NCBI GenBank assembly: GCA_034359265.1
Contig: CP136890.1
Coordinates: 1,118,501 to 1,182,500, forward strand
Length of the DNA: 64,000 bases
Reading direction: 5' to 3'
Source: Canna indica
Lineage: Eukaryota; Streptophyta; Magnoliopsida; Zingiberales; Cannaceae
The position numbers were made by a program, and so were the translations under genes. The stretch's first letter is position 1. Every line of letters begins with the position of its first letter. This document shows, one piece after another, positions 11,925 to 24,978 of the stretch. Below the pieces are notes generated by a model that worked only from the letters and a program-made list of their open reading frames with translations, did no database searches and was not told the DNA's origin.

Positions 11925-12648
11925 CAGTGGCAGATGCAGAAAATTTTATTTGTAGGGGTAAATTAATATATAAAATTTCAAAAGTTGACACTTCAAATTT
12001 GCGTTGAAATTGAGGCGGTGTATCCTTATAAAAATATTTAAATAATTATTCACTTATTTAATTGTTAAAAAATATATATTCATATATCTAACTATTTACT
12101 CGACAAATTTTCTCCAAATTTTTTTTATCTATTTTTAAAAAAATAAAATTAATTAAAAACCATAATATAATAAAAAAATTCAAAACATATTTAGAGAAAA
12201 TTTTAATCAAATTCAAATACAAAATTAAATTTAATCAATAACAAGTAGCAATTGAAGAAGTAGAAGTTAATTAAGGATATAATTGTTTTGGTTGCTGCTG
12301 AAGCTTGAAAAGTAAAAGTAGAATGATGTAAGAAGAAATAGAAGCTTGCTGCAAGCTAATAATCATTAGCAGCAAGCTATTTGACTTAAAGTGTATATGA
12401 AGAATAGTAACAGGCTAGCAGCAAGTTAAAAATGAGGGCAGTGGGAGGTATCAAAATCTCAAAAATTGATATGAGGTCAAGTGAAAAAATATGAGGTCAA
12501 AATTTAAAGTGCAGAAGAGTAATAGTAACGAGCTAAAAATGAGAGTAATGGGGCCACCAATTGTATAAAATATTATATATATAAGATTTTTTTAAAATTT
12601 TTAGTGGGGGCCATCGCCCCTACTGCCCCCACCCGGTATCCGCCACTA
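11925..12648. mobile_element. Non-autonomous hAT-like element, 724 bp
   Basis: The left end begins CAGTGGCAGATGCAG. The right end, read in reverse complement, begins TAGTGGCGGATACCG, giving imperfect terminal inverted repeats of about 12-15 bp. The flanks GTCGAGGT (11917-11924) and GTAGAGGT (12649-12656) form an 8-bp target-site duplication with one mismatch, the length typical of hAT transposons. The interior is AT-rich with no transposase frame. Confidence 0.75.
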
Positions 12649-12656
12649 GTAGAGGT

Positions 12657-13047
12657 GCGAGGACAATAGTATCTACTAGTGCGAGGACAATAGCGTGTGA
12701 CTGTGTGAGTGCCCAGATGAGATAACTCGTATAATTAACGTCATGTGATCCTTATCCTTGCAACTTGCAAGCATTTTTTATTTATTCTGGTGACCTGGTC
12801 ATGCATTTGGGCACGTCATATTAATTATTAAAGAAATCAAGTCAAAAGTCAACGCCTCAAACTCAAATTACTACGCATTACAACTTATTTTATTTTACTA
12901 GTTCTTCCCCTCAAATATTTAACTAATTAATCATACTAGCCTTTTACTATTGAGGTAAACGGTGATCTCCCTCTACCATTTCCAATTAAATGCTCATTTG
13001 ATCAGTTTGTGCGCCTGCTATCATTTGGCTCATCATCGAGGTAGTAT
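12657..13047 (+). promoter_or_regulatory. Upstream region of RLK-B with W-box cores
   Basis: GTCAA cores at 12841-12845 and 12848-12852 lie about 200 bp before the RLK-B start, inside GTCAAAAGTCAACGCC. This matches the position and type of element seen upstream of RLK-A. No other feature was recognised. Confidence 0.35.
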
Positions 13048-16000
13048 ATGGATTCCTGGTTATGGTCGATCACTGTAATCATCTTCATTACAGTTCATGG
13101 CCGGCAGCTGCATGCTAGTGAAGGTAATAATTATCCTCGACGTCCATATATGTCTTCATCTTCTACAGTACTAATCACTCTTTCTGTTGGTTTCATATAT
13201 AGTTGTCTTTAATTCTTGCCATGTTTCTGATACATCTCTAGCTATTAGAAAGTACACACAAGTATGTATTAATGGTGTAAGTTAACTATATATGTTGCAG
13301 GATTTATAAGCATCGACTGTGGCATCTCCAGCAACGCTAATTATTCTGACTCCAAAACCAAATTGCAATACGTATCTGATGACCAATTCACAGATGCAGG
13401 CATCAACTACAACATCTCCTCAGACTATTCATCTTACCAGCCACCCATAGTTTACCAAAACTCTTCACACTATTCGCTCGAAGATCAACTACTAACACTA
13501 CGAAGCTTTCCAGATGCACCGAGAAGTTGCTACTCTCTGAAGCCGGTGATACCAAACAAGAAGTTCCTCGTGAGAGCAACATTCTTTTATGGCAACTACG
13601 ACGGCAAGAACAGCTCGAACATAAAGTTCGATCTCCACATAGACGTCAACTTTTGGCAGACAGTAAACATCACAGATCCTGCAAACGGTTGTTTTCTAGA
13701 GGCCGTCGTCGTTTCTTTGGGGAATTCTATATCGGTTTGCTTGATAAATACCGGTTCCGGAACTCCGTTCATATCGGCTCTGGATCTGAGGCCGCTACAA
13801 GATGACATGTATCCTGCTGCAAATACCACGCAATATCTTAATTATGCCTTCCGGGTCAACGTCGGCCCAGATATTGGTAGCTCGCTAGTCAGGTAAATTA
13901 TTATGAGTTTAATTTATTTTTTTGTTAAATAGAGAAAAATAGAATTAGCAATGGAAATTCGAAGACTAAATTGCGGGGTAGATTTTTTGGGATAAATAAT
14001 TTAAAAACGGATCTTTTGTGTAACTTTAGGGTAAAATTTATTTGAATGGATAAAAATATCATCTATCATTATCTTCTCTTCTCTTTTCGCATGCTTATTT
14101 GTCTCCATCCATTGTTCTCTCTCTCCTCGCCGGATCCACCATTGATAGTCGCCCCTTACCACTCCCCCACCCCTCCTCTCACCATCGGTTACGTCTAAGA
14201 CCACTTTTGCCAATTGGGGTTGGGATTGCTGCTGGCCAACGTGACTAAAGTGGTTGCAACAATGTTGCAGTCGACAGTGAGCTACTGCGGCTAGAGTCGC
14301 AGCGTGTTGCTACTGCGTAGGCCAGTGGTCGCCACCCGGCCAACCTTACCTGTCCAGCAGTTGCGACCAACGTGTAAGCCCATGTTATGATTTCGTTGGC
14401 CCATCTTTGGCATCTCGTAGTCATTTTTTGTATGAACCAGATTCTCTTCTTCTTTGTAAGTCATCTGCAACACAAATAAAAATCACACAAACAATATAGA
14501 TGCCAGTGCGAGGTATTTTATCTTTGTCTTAGGTTGTTGACTTTGCCGGCAAGATTTCTCGAGTTGTCAATACCTTGGATATGTTGATTCAGGTTGTCAA
14601 CATCAAGACGAGATGTATTATCTTTATCCCTTGTTGTTGGCATATAGACAAAGTGTTCTTCGATTGTCCTGAGTTGTTAACATCCAAGATGAGGTGCGTT
14701 GTCTTTGCCCTTTGTTGGCATATGAATAGGTTGTACGAATTATCCCGGATCGTCAATATTTGGAGGAGTTGTTGAAACAAATATATTTTTCATCATACGT
14801 GCCCAATGTACGAGGATAATTTTGTTCAAAAAATATTCTTTTGACTATATTTTATTAAATTTATAAGAATATCAATTTTTAAAATCCTTATTTCAAAAAA
14901 AGTTCATATAAAAAAGCCCCCCTAAATCCAAATATATAATTTAGGGACTCGGTAAAAATGATATATTCTTATTTTGAGTAGTGTTAGGAAGAATATGGTT
15001 TATTTATTTTAAGCTTGACATCATCAGAAAGAGAGAGAAGCTTGGAACATATATCAACAGTCAACTTGGGAGGTATTCAAAATAACGCGTTTGTGAAAAG
15101 TCAAACTGTCGTAATACAACATAATTAAGCACCTCTAAAACGAAATGTGGGACTAATTATTTATTATTTATATTTTAAATCGCAAGTGGGATTAACAATT
15201 TAACATCCCTAGGACAGGTGGCAATATGCTGGGCTCGGTCCGGCCGGGGCCCAGGCACCACCTGAAGATTTTTAAGGTTGGCCCAACCCGACCCATGGCC
15301 CTATACACTTGGGCTTAGCTTAGGTCGGGCTTAGACCGGGCTCAAATCCAGTCGGGTTAGCCCAAAATAATTGATAATTAATCTTTAAATATATTTAAAA
15401 AAACATAAATTATCTTTAAATAAAAAATAAAAAATAATGAAATAAATATTTTAAATAATGAATTTTAATCTTTGTTTCATCTTTTGTGCCGTGGGCGAAC
15501 AGATATCCAGACGATCCCTACGACCGGATTTGGTGGCCAGCTACCGAGCCCAACTGGGTCCAGATATCCACCGCCCAAATGCTCAGCAGCCCCGATGATT
15601 ACGCCTTCCATCCGCCGATGATCGTCATGCAGACTGCTGCCGCCCCGGTCAATTCCAGCATAATGGAGTTCAACTGGACCTTCGCTGATACCGAGGCCCC
15701 AAACAACGAGTTCTACGTCAACCTATTCTTCGCCGAGCTCCAGTTCAGCGCCTCGAGAACGTTCGACGTGTACCTCAACGGCCGCTTCTTTCACAGTGCA
15801 CCCCAGCGTTACCTCTTCATGAGCATCCTGTACTCAGCTAGCCCCTTGGACGCGAGTTCCGAGTACCTCTGGGCCCTCAACTCCACGGGCCTATCCCCCC
15901 TGCCTCCATTCATCAACGCCGTGGAGGGTTTCACGGCAATGCATCTCACGCAGGCGGCGACGGACTCCGGAGACGGTACGCTTTTCTCCTTTTGAATCCA

Positions 16001-19000
16001 ACGAGAAGCTCCAGACATTCGATAAACTCCCGTGTGTTGAAAGCAAGCAATTAGTTTATTCTTGTGTTGGTTAGACTTGGTCTTGCTGCGGCACAATGCA
16101 CGAAAGGTGTTTGATGTTTTTTGTGTTCCTAGGTTACCATCAGCAGCATTTCTTCAAGAGTTGTTATGCTAAGCATGCTGATTGAAGTGGTGGAGCCAGC
16201 TGTAGCCTGTAGGAATTTTGCAGTATATTGCATGTCTATGGAACAATTCCATATACTCATTCGTGGTTTACGTGCATTCCTAGCAGTTTGAATATCCTTG
16301 ACTTTTTTGTTAATTTACTTTAGAAGCCATGTAATACAGTCAATATTTTTTAATCTAGGGTCTAATTGTTAGGCCATTTTTTGATTATTTTCATTACATT
16401 TTCATTATTTTATGCCTATGTTTAAGACTGAGTTAATGTCCTTTCTAGTTATTTCCTAATTTCATGCCTAGATTTATGACAACTTTTGTTCCTTAGTTGG
16501 CCATGCCAACTATAAATATATAGCAGGGGTAGTTCATGAGTTAACATTTTCCTCCAAGTTTTCCTCTTCTTCTTCCCTCTTGGTTTGATTTTGCGCCACC
16601 ATGCCAACATAATTATCCGCTAGCGGTTAGAGTAAAATTGCTTGCAAGTAAGTGTTAAGAATATAAATGAATAGATTGGCCTTTTTCATTGGCCATACAA
16701 TCAAATTTAACATGGTATCAGAGGTGGAGGTCCTAAGTTCAAATCATCCTAGCATTAGTATCTTTTTAAAAAAAAAAATCATCCCAATTAAGTCGATCCA
16801 CTTGTTGGGCTTGAATCAGTCTCCTCAAATTTACCCACCCGCAAGTGAGGAGTGTTAAAGATATAAATAAATAGATTGATTTCTTTCCTAATTGCTTAAA
16901 CTTTTAGGAAAGTTGGTTATCCAATCAAATTTAACATGATATCAAAGGAGGTCCTGAGTTCGAATCCTCCGAGAGCGTCAGTGTTAAAAAAAAATACCCC
17001 ACACCTCAATTAAATCGATCCACTTGTTGGGCTCGGGTCAGTCTCCTCAAGTTTACCTGCCCTCAAGTGATTGTTTAATTGTTTGATTAAAACCTATAAT
17101 CTGCCATCATTTATAATCTTAAACGCAGTTAATGCATCAGCTTAATGGTACAGGTTAGAGAAAGGTAGATAGTGCTAATGACCAAACAATTACAAGATAC
17201 ATGTGTTTTGTGTTATTTGACATATGAAGCGTGTTAATTGTTAAAATATGATAGTCATAGTCCATTATTGAATCATTGAACCTTTTCTGTATCTCATGTT
17301 TTTATACTACTTCAGTTTTTTAAATTACATTTTTGGTGATTGTTCTATATAAGCACATGTGTTGCCATAGTGATTTAAGTATGATATTTGTCATTTGATC
17401 ATTTTGGAAAGCAGTTGATGCCATTAACGCAATCAAGAAACATTATCAAGTAAAGAGAAATTGGATGGGTGATCCATGTTCTCCAAAACAATACAGTTGG
17501 GATGGCTTAGATTGTACCTACTTGACCATGTTAAGGATCACAACTCTGTGAGTTTTCAATTGAAAAAAATATATGCAATAGTGCTGAAATCCATGTCTTT
17601 AAAATAAGCGTTTGTATCATGTATGACCCAATGTCTGAAACTAATGTTTTGCAGAAACATGTCTTCATCTGCGTTGATTGGTGTTATGTCCCCTTCTTTT
17701 GCTAATCTCACAAAAATCAAGTACCTGTAAGTGCCAGTATCTACTTCATTTAACTTGTTGTTTTTCTCTTTTATAGGGCAAAAAAAGTTGGGATGAATGT
17801 TAAATCACACAAGCATTATATGTGAAGACATTGCTATCTTTTTGGTTTGTCATGCAATTCACTGATTGTGAAATTTCCAGTAAATTCCAAGATTTACCTG
17901 GACACTTATAACATCACTACCTTAGAATCATAGCATCAATCCATTAGCTGATCTTCAGGGTCCCTAACTTATCGTGGATTAATTCAAGAGTTCCAACTTT
18001 CTAATCTTCAATCATGTCAAAGAAAATGATGTGAGTTGCACAGGAATCAGTATATCTTCACATTATCACACATAAAATTTGCCAATTTTCTAATATTCAG
18101 TCATGTCAGGAACTGTAATGCATTTCCTTGCAAGTAGGAAATATGTATTTTGTGCTGAACTGTCATGGCAATTGGTCTGTTGAATGTGCTAAACCCATGA
18201 ATTTCATCAGATGTGATGTTAAAGAAATGCAATGTATGGAGATGAAAGTGGATAACAATGCAACCAACTGGAGCAGTTGTTCATCTTTGCCTATTAGCAC
18301 ACCCAATATCTTCCTATAGTATATATTGAGTTGGTTATTTATTTTTCCGAAAGGTGAAAAATTAATACAATTGAGTATTTCGCTTGTTTGATCTACATTA
18401 GTATTTTGGTTGCTTTTTGTTATGATATATTGGAAGCGAGAAATTACTTACATAAGCAACTTTCAATTTCAGCAACTTATGGTTTTCTTATGATATGCTG
18501 GCAATGAGTTACTCACATGTGACTTTCAATTTCAGTAACTTATCTTATAACAACCTAACAGGACCAATACCTGACGCCCTAGGAACATTGTCATCACTTC
18601 AAGTCTTGTAAGGATTGCCAGCATTCGTGTGAAATTTATGATCAGAATAAAAGGAGATTCTTTAACCGCAAACATCTTTGTGCAGGGATTTGACAGGCAA
18701 CAATCTTACTGGGACGGTTCCTGATTCTCTACTTAAAAGATCACAAGGGGAATTGACTTTTAGGTTTGTTTTTTTCTGAAGATCTTATAAATTTTCAACT
18801 TCCTAGACATCCTTGATGTTCTTTATCTTTTTGAACTTCGCTGTGCTAATCTAAAGAGGAATCTTCACTCAGATTATCCCTAAATATGTAGGACCTAATT
18901 AATACAGGTTTTCAACTCTTACAAAGATGTCAGTGGACTTATATTTTAAGTGATCAACTTGTCTTTTACGTCTTTCTATTGTCTATTGATGAACTCAGCT

Positions 19001-22000
19001 TAGCATTGAATAGTAGGAACTCACTAGATTAGGATCTATCCTTTGCAAACTGAAATGGAGATAGATAATGCTTATGCTTATTGTTCACACTACTCATATT
19101 TGTGCAAGAAAGTGAGAAAAAATAATATATTGGGATTAACTGTTAGTATTAGAAAGAGTTCTCCATTTTTCTCCATTGGTCAGATTCCCAAGTTACCTTT
19201 TAGAGTAAATCAATAAACGTAGATTACTTAGTCAAATACATACTGACATCTAGTTATGAAACCTTATGTTTAGATATGACGGCAATCCATATCTTTGTGC
19301 CAATGGATCTTGTAAATCAAAGAAGACTGGAACAGCTATTATAGTGATTCCCTGTGTAGTTTCTGTCGTGCTAGTACTTCTGCTTGTGGTCATATTCACT
19401 GTATGGAGAGTAACAAAGTCACAAGGCAAGTGCTTCTTGCTACATATCCAAGCTTCTGTCTCCATGCCATTTTAGTTTTAGCTTAGATATGCACAAAAAA
19501 TCTACTTGATACCTATTCTTATCTTCATTCTGTTGCCTTTTTAAAGGATTAACACAAGGTACCTACCCCAAAGCAGTGATGGATTGCTTTCGCAAAATGC
19601 TACTAGGACAGAAAAATAATATGCTGCAACTTGAGAACCGACTTTTCACATACAAACAACTGGAGAAAATAACTAAGAAATTTACAAATTTGCTTGGTAA
19701 AGGCGGATTTGGTAATGTCTTCCTTGGCTGTTTAGAAGATGGTACTCAAGTTGCTGTCAAGATGCGATCACAATCATCATCCCAAGGCACTAAGGAGTTT
19801 CTAGCTGAGGTAATCAGATCAACCCTATCAAATGATTAGAACTCTTATGAGATCAATTAACAAAATGTTGGGAATAGATTGTTGTTGTCCTTTACTATTC
19901 AATAAGTTGTAACCGAAGAAACTATTTCCTTTGGAGATGTACCAGGCAATGAATGTGATGTCATTACACAGTAGTATGCCATAACTCTAGATATTATCTT
20001 TATTTATTATGGCATGTTTGCTTCATAAAATAAAGGAGGATGGGATAAGAAATGAATTTATATTCATTGTTTATTTAGTGCATGGATCAGAAGAAAATAT
20101 GATTGTAATAATATAAAATTGGTATTATATCCAATGTACAACAGATTAAAAAAAACTTATCCAATACTTTTTTGTTTATTTTCCTATCCTATCCAATAGA
20201 GCAAACAAACCATTAGTGATATTCCTGGATATAAGAAAATGGATAATCTCCCTCATCTTTTGGGCATTTAGCGCCCTGTTTTCACGTAGTTGAGTTAGTA
20301 CATAGTACTTTTCATAAATTCTGCATTTAGAGACTCTGGTTTTATCACAGGCCCAGAACTTGACAAAGATTCATCATAAGAACCTTGTTTCTTTGGTTGG
20401 CTACTGCATGGACAGAGATCATCTGGCACTCGTCTATGAGTTCTTGTCACGAGGAACACTTCAAGATCATCTTAGAGGTTCTGAATCATGCATTTAACTT
20501 TTCAATTTAAATCCTGAAACTTGATAACTTGTGATAATAACCTGCTCTGATATTTTTTTGGTAATAAGCATAAATTATTGTGATATTTATCACAAATTAT
20601 CAGAACCTGTTATGATAAATGATACAATCTGTGTAGTATATTTTTCACGAATTTTCTCTTTGCAATAGAATAAGCAAGTCGGTTTTGCCATGTTTCCCTA
20701 CTGTGTTCCTGATGTTTGATGATACATTTGATATTTTGTTCATACTTAGACATGGTTTATCTTGTGGAAAAATCAGGAAAATAGAATGTTGCTGTAGTAA
20801 ATATCATTTGGAGGTACAAGTTTTCTTTATCATGTTCATATTTTGTATATTGCATGTATATATGTTTGCTAATTTAGTTGTTCCTGGTGGGCCTATTGCC
20901 CTCCAGCTTTCCTCAAAAAGAATGTTGCTATAGTAAATTAACCAGAGGGTATCAAAGTATCAATATTTGACATATGACATTGACATCGGAGGATCGAGAT
21001 CTTCTATAATCCTATGTATTTTTTTGTTCTAAAATTGTTGAATTTAAAATTTTAATCTTCGGAGGCTTCTTGGTTTTTAAGTAATGTAGCAATATTTAAA
21101 CTTAAAACTACTAAAGTACCTGAGAAGAAAATGCTATGATAAGTGGAAATTTTGACCAAATAGAAATTTACTGTGACTTTAGGATCATATTGTTGTTACA
21201 TTCTTTTTAGGCATCACTCATTGTTGAAGAAATTTGTACAAGTTATTAAACTCAAGTGCTATGCCTGTATAAGTTAAGATTTGATGTTTGGATAACTTGA
21301 AGGAGTCTAACAAAGTGTTCTATGAATCTATTGGTGCTAAATTAATTGTCTATCAACAGACAAAGCTGGCGATGTTAGTGTATTGAGTTGGGAACAGCGT
21401 CTTCATATTGCTGTGGATGCTGCACAAGGTTTGGCAGTAATGTTAGTGTATTTGTAAGGCTTTTTGTTCTTTTCTGCATTCTACATTCATGTGTCCCAAT
21501 GTCACACAGGACTGGAGTATTTGCACAGGGGATGCAAACCGCCACTTATTCATAGAGATGTGAAGAGTTCAAACATCCTGTTGGGTGAAAGTCTAGAGGC
21601 CAAAATAGCAGATTTTGGGTTGTCAAGAGCTTTTGATCAGAAACGTAGTCACGTATCAACTACAGTAGTCGGTACCCCGGGGTATCTTGATCCAGAGTAT
21701 GTCATTATTGCTACTTCGAATTACTTCTCGTTTTCCCATATTTCCTACAGATAAAATAACTCGATGCTTATAGATAAACATGACACCAAAAAGAAAAATG
21801 TAAATGAGAAATAAGTTATCTCTATAGTTTATGTGTTATAATTTGGCAATGTTTTTTCCTCTTATTTAGGTACTATTCTTCCTTCCAAGTTAGCGAGAAG
21901 AGCGATGTATACGGTTTCGGCGTGGTTATTCTTGAACTGATCACAGGCCGACCTTCTATTTTTGTGACTGACAAGCAAAGTGCCAGTTTAGTTGTATGGG

Positions 22001-22335
22001 TGCGCCAACGGCTGGCCAGTGGGTATATTGAGGATATTGTTGATGCAAGGCTGCAAAGACTACAGTATGATGTGAATTCCATTTGGAAGGCTGCTGATGT
22101 AGCATTAAGATGCACCGAGCTTGCTGTCCACAAGAGGCCGGCTATGGCGGATGTGGTGTTGGAGCTCAAAGAGAGCTTGGCATTAGAGATTGGTTATCGT
22201 AAGTCTGAGATCCCTTCCGCAAGCAACAACAGTACATATGCAAGAGGTACTGAAATAAGCCACACTAATGATACTAGTTCAACTAGTTTGCTTGAATTAG
22301 AACATATTTCCAGTTTTACTCCTTCATTCAGGTAA
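13048..22335 (+). CDS. RLK-B: malectin-like LRR receptor kinase (LRR-I), 919 aa
   Basis: Intact 13-exon gene: 13048-13123, 13301-13892, 15503-15975, 17415-17547, 17655-17726, 18536-18607, 18686-18763, 19274-19425, 19547-19809, 20351-20477, 21360-21428, 21510-21696, 21870-22335. These sum to 2760 nt. A signal peptide (residues 1 to about 23) leads into a malectin-like ectodomain to about residue 380 ([29 protein letters not shown]). Then come the W-MGDPC motif, LRRs (about 425-499), one transmembrane helix (about 515-540), and an RD kinase with [21 protein letters not shown] and [10 protein letters not shown]. The family (Arabidopsis IOS1, FRK1 and relatives) acts in defence and symbiosis signalling; the ligand here is unknown. 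Intron 8 appears to use a GC donor (CAAG/GCAAGT at 19426). Introns 2 (1.6 kb) and 3 (1.4 kb, with the TRIM at 16653-17070) are larger than in RLK-C. The 3' end faces Vic1. Confidence 0.9.
13893..15502 (+). other. Large intron 2 of RLK-B with unidentified inserted DNA
   Basis: This intron is 1610 bp against 241 bp in the duplicate RLK-C (27006-27246), so about 1.4 kb was gained or lost after duplication. It includes a CT-rich part near 14060-14200 and short recurring words around 14560-14770 (TTGTTGGCATAT, GAGTTGTCAA). A GC-rich patch at 15210-15370 is dense in GGGCT and CCCGACC words, similar in style to 36740-36920 and 37380-37530. I could not identify a transposon family. Confidence 0.45.
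16653..17070 (+). mobile_element. TRIM-like LTR array in intron 3 of RLK-B
   Basis: LTR 1 (16653-16712) begins TGTTAAGAATATAAATGAAT and ends AATCAAATTTAACA. It is followed by TGGTATCAGAGG (16713), a match to the initiator-Met tRNA primer-binding site. After about 140 bp a purine run (AAGTGAGGAG) precedes LTR 2 (16853-16936), which begins TGTTAAAGATATAAATAAAT and ends AAATTTAACA, followed by TGATATCAAAGG. The second internal region repeats landmarks of the first (TCGATCCACTTGTTGGGC, CAGTCTCCTCAA) and ends near 17070 without a third LTR. This looks like a tandem LTR-internal-LTR-internal product with no coding capacity. RLK-C lacks it. Confidence 0.7.
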
Positions 22336-22736
22336 TTATGTATGTATGTGTCGGATAATGAAAATACATATATATACAAAATATATCCAAGTTATTGCTA
22401 AAACTAGCAAATATTAATTTCTGCTGATAATTTTCCTTTATCCGAAATATTTGGATTGGATCAATTGGGTAAATTTATGCTCTCATTATTTATCTAATCT
22501 ACCATTAATGAATTGGGTAATTAAATTTGAGTTCGATCGATACTGGACAGTAATTAACTGGACAACGACGAAATATTCAGGATATTAGTTCTTCAACGAC
22601 ATCGTTTTATTTGCTTGCCTGCATTTACACCACGCAGATCGATCTTCATCAAACCAAAAACGTCGCGACTTTATTTATATCGATATCACGCATGCATGCA
22701 TGCAAGTTCAGCGAGCACGCTTCTCTCTCTACAAGT
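22336..22736. other. Convergent spacer between RLK-B and Vic1
   Basis: About 400 bp separates the RLK-B stop from the Vic1 stop, and both 3' untranslated regions must lie within it. The spacer is almost the same in the RLK-C/Vic2 copy (33954-34358). It includes a CATGCATGCATG run at about 22692. No further gene. Confidence 0.5.
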
Positions 22737-24942
22737 TTACATAAAAGCCGCGACGAAGTCGAGCATTGGTAGAACCGGGCGGCGGCGGCCGTGATCTCGC
22801 TCCTCGGGGCCGGCCACAATAACCTGCTCCTTTTGCTCTTGGAACACCTCGTCCACCTCCCTCGCCGGCATGCCGAACGCCAACTCCTTCGCCGCTCTGT
22901 CCATATTGTTGAAGACGTTGTTCTTCCCAGCGAGGAAGTTCCTCTCGTTCCTCTCGGCGTTGATCTCAAAGCAGACGGCCTCAAAGTTCTCGCTGCCGGA
23001 CGCGACGGTCACCGCCGGGTGGCCCGGAGGGATGACGAGCACCTTGCCGGTGGACATCTCGGAGCGGATCTTTTGATAGGACTGGCGACGACCCTGCTCT
23101 TCTTCTTGCTGTTCGCCGCCGCTCTCGAGTTGCTCCGACAAGTGAGGGCATACCATCTCGAAGTAGGCTTCTCCTTTCACTGGCACGGCGATCTTGATCG
23201 ACCTTGTGTTGAAGAAGGGCGCAATCATAGAACCCTAAACAAAGCCCACGTTAATATAAGTACTTCATTGACGATGGAATTAACGGCGGTGTTGATCGAT
23301 GATATGCGAGGTAGAATTAATGTCGTACACTGCTGAGGTTGGCGTAGGAGACTCGGATATCGAGCTGCTTCAGCGGCGAGTAGTCATGGCCGTCGGCCTC
23401 GTGCATCTGCCCGCGCCGGCTCGAGTGGCTCGGGCGCTTCCTGAGGATGTTGAAGGTTCCCTCGGATTCCGATCCTCCAAATGGCCACTGGTGGCCTTCC
23501 GAACTTTGGCGGCTCAGCTCGCGGATCTGCTCCTCCGACGCCTGCATTATTTTCTTCTGATTCCTGAAGAGCTTCTGCAGCCGATCACTACGTGTCTGCA
23601 ACATAGATAGCTAACATCAGTACGTATCTAGCTTCAAATGGATACGATCAAATTAAGTTGCATTTATAGAAATGAGTACGTTAAAGGCAGCCTCGAGGAT
23701 CTCATCGCTGAAACTTGATAAGGGCGACTGATCTCGTGGTCCAGTTCCATAGAAAACCTGCGAAATTATAAACAGTCGAGTTATGAATTATATACCCAAC
23801 ATTATTCGATGAGGTGCAAAAAAAGAAGAATAGCAATTTAATTACCTCGAAGCGGCCAGGGGTAGAAACAGGGTTGATGAGCTCGATCAATTCAAGTCTC
23901 TCATTGCTGTCCTTGTTGACAAAGTACACGATAGATCCTGCAGGCACGTATAGAATATCGCCCCGTTGGAGATTGTGTGTTTCCTTCTTCTCATGGCGTA
24001 TGGTAGTTATGGCTCCGCGACCTGAAGACCCAAATATTAATTTGCTTGTTCGACCTCAGTGTTCGTACATGGAAGAAATTAATTGGTAGTATGATCATAT
24101 GATGTAAGTGTACCTTGTGCGACGAAGTAAATGACATCGGCATCCAAGTGATGGGGCGCGAAGAATGCATGAGGTTTTGCTTCAGCGATGGCGACGCGGT
24201 AGTTCGCGATTCCCAGCAGTAGTTTAGACTTCTGGAGGAAGTTTTGGAGGATTCTGACTCGGCCGTGCTCCGACCTCACCTGCTCGTAGAAGCTCTCGCT
24301 GTCGAAAAGGTAAGGGTTGTTGTCGGCCTCACTCTGTTTCCGACTCTGCTGCTCTCGTTCTCGTTCTTGTTCTTGCTCTTGCTGTCCCTCTCGGCCAGGG
24401 TTGCCGTGACGGCGGTGCTCCCTTCGCTCCTCCTCGTACTGGGCCTCGCACCGGCTCTCGCACTGACGGCGTTGCTGCTCGTCATGGCGCTGGCGGCCGC
24501 ACTGCTGCCTGCACTCCTCGTACTGCCGCCGCGCGGGGTCTCTGCTGCCTGCGGCGGCATCGCGGCCCTGCTCGCGCCGCTCTTGTCGGTACTGCTCCTC
24601 GCAGCGATGCTCGCACTGCACGCGTTGCTGCTGGCCGCGCTGCTGCTGCTGGCATTGTTGTCGGCACTGCTGCAGACGCTGCTCGGGATCGCGGCTGTTG
24701 CTGCCCCTTCCGGTGGCCTCGCCTTGCTCTTGCCTCTCCCGTCGGTACTGCTCCTCGCAGCGACGCTCGCACTGCGTCCTCTGCTGTTGGCCGTGCTGCT
24801 GGCATTCCTGCCGGCATTGCCGCAGGCGCCGCTGCTCAGGATCCTGCCGATTGTCTACGTCGAAGTCCTGGTAGCATAGAGCGAAGCTGGAGGAAAGGAC
24901 GATGATGGTGAGGAAAAGAAGCAAAGATTTAAGTTTATCCAT
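22737..24942 (-). CDS. Vic1: vicilin-like 7S seed globulin with three Cys-rich N-terminal modules, 615 aa
   Basis: Seed storage protein of the secretory pathway. Exons on the - strand: 24942-24114, 24021-23846, 23757-23680, 23595-23329, 23234-22737, summing to 1848 nt. The start is the ATG opening MDKLKSLLLFL, which gives a signal peptide of about 23 residues. The open frame runs upstream but an earlier start would bury the signal. Residues about 30-200 are Gln/Arg/Glu-rich with three C-x3-C-x(10-12)-C-x3-C modules, the spacing of vicilin-derived antimicrobial peptides (MiAMP2 type). Two cupin barrels follow: the first with PHHLDADVIYF, RGDILYVPAGS and INPVSTPGRFE, the second with GSMIAPFFNTRS, EAYFEMVCPH, VIPPGHPAV and FLAGKNNV. 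The exon layout of five fits 7S globulins. Roles in nutrient storage and possible peptide release are family knowledge, not shown here. Confidence 0.92.
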
Positions 24943-24978
24943 GGTGGAGGATGAGATTGAGAGAGCAAGGCGGTGTTG

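Noticed and set aside
22680..22700. CATGCATGCATG run after Vic1 as a seed RY enhancer
   Set aside because: It lies in the 3' flank between two gene ends and varies in unit number between copies, so it is more likely a microsatellite.
22791..23336. Long + strand frames opposite Vic1 (and the same at 34413-34958 opposite Vic2)
   Set aside because: They are the antisense of the conserved cupin exons; codon structure and homology belong to the - strand.
24244..24879. A 211-codon + strand frame rich in Leu/Ala
   Set aside because: It is the shadow of the Gln/Arg/Glu-rich vicilin exon 1 and has no independent signal.
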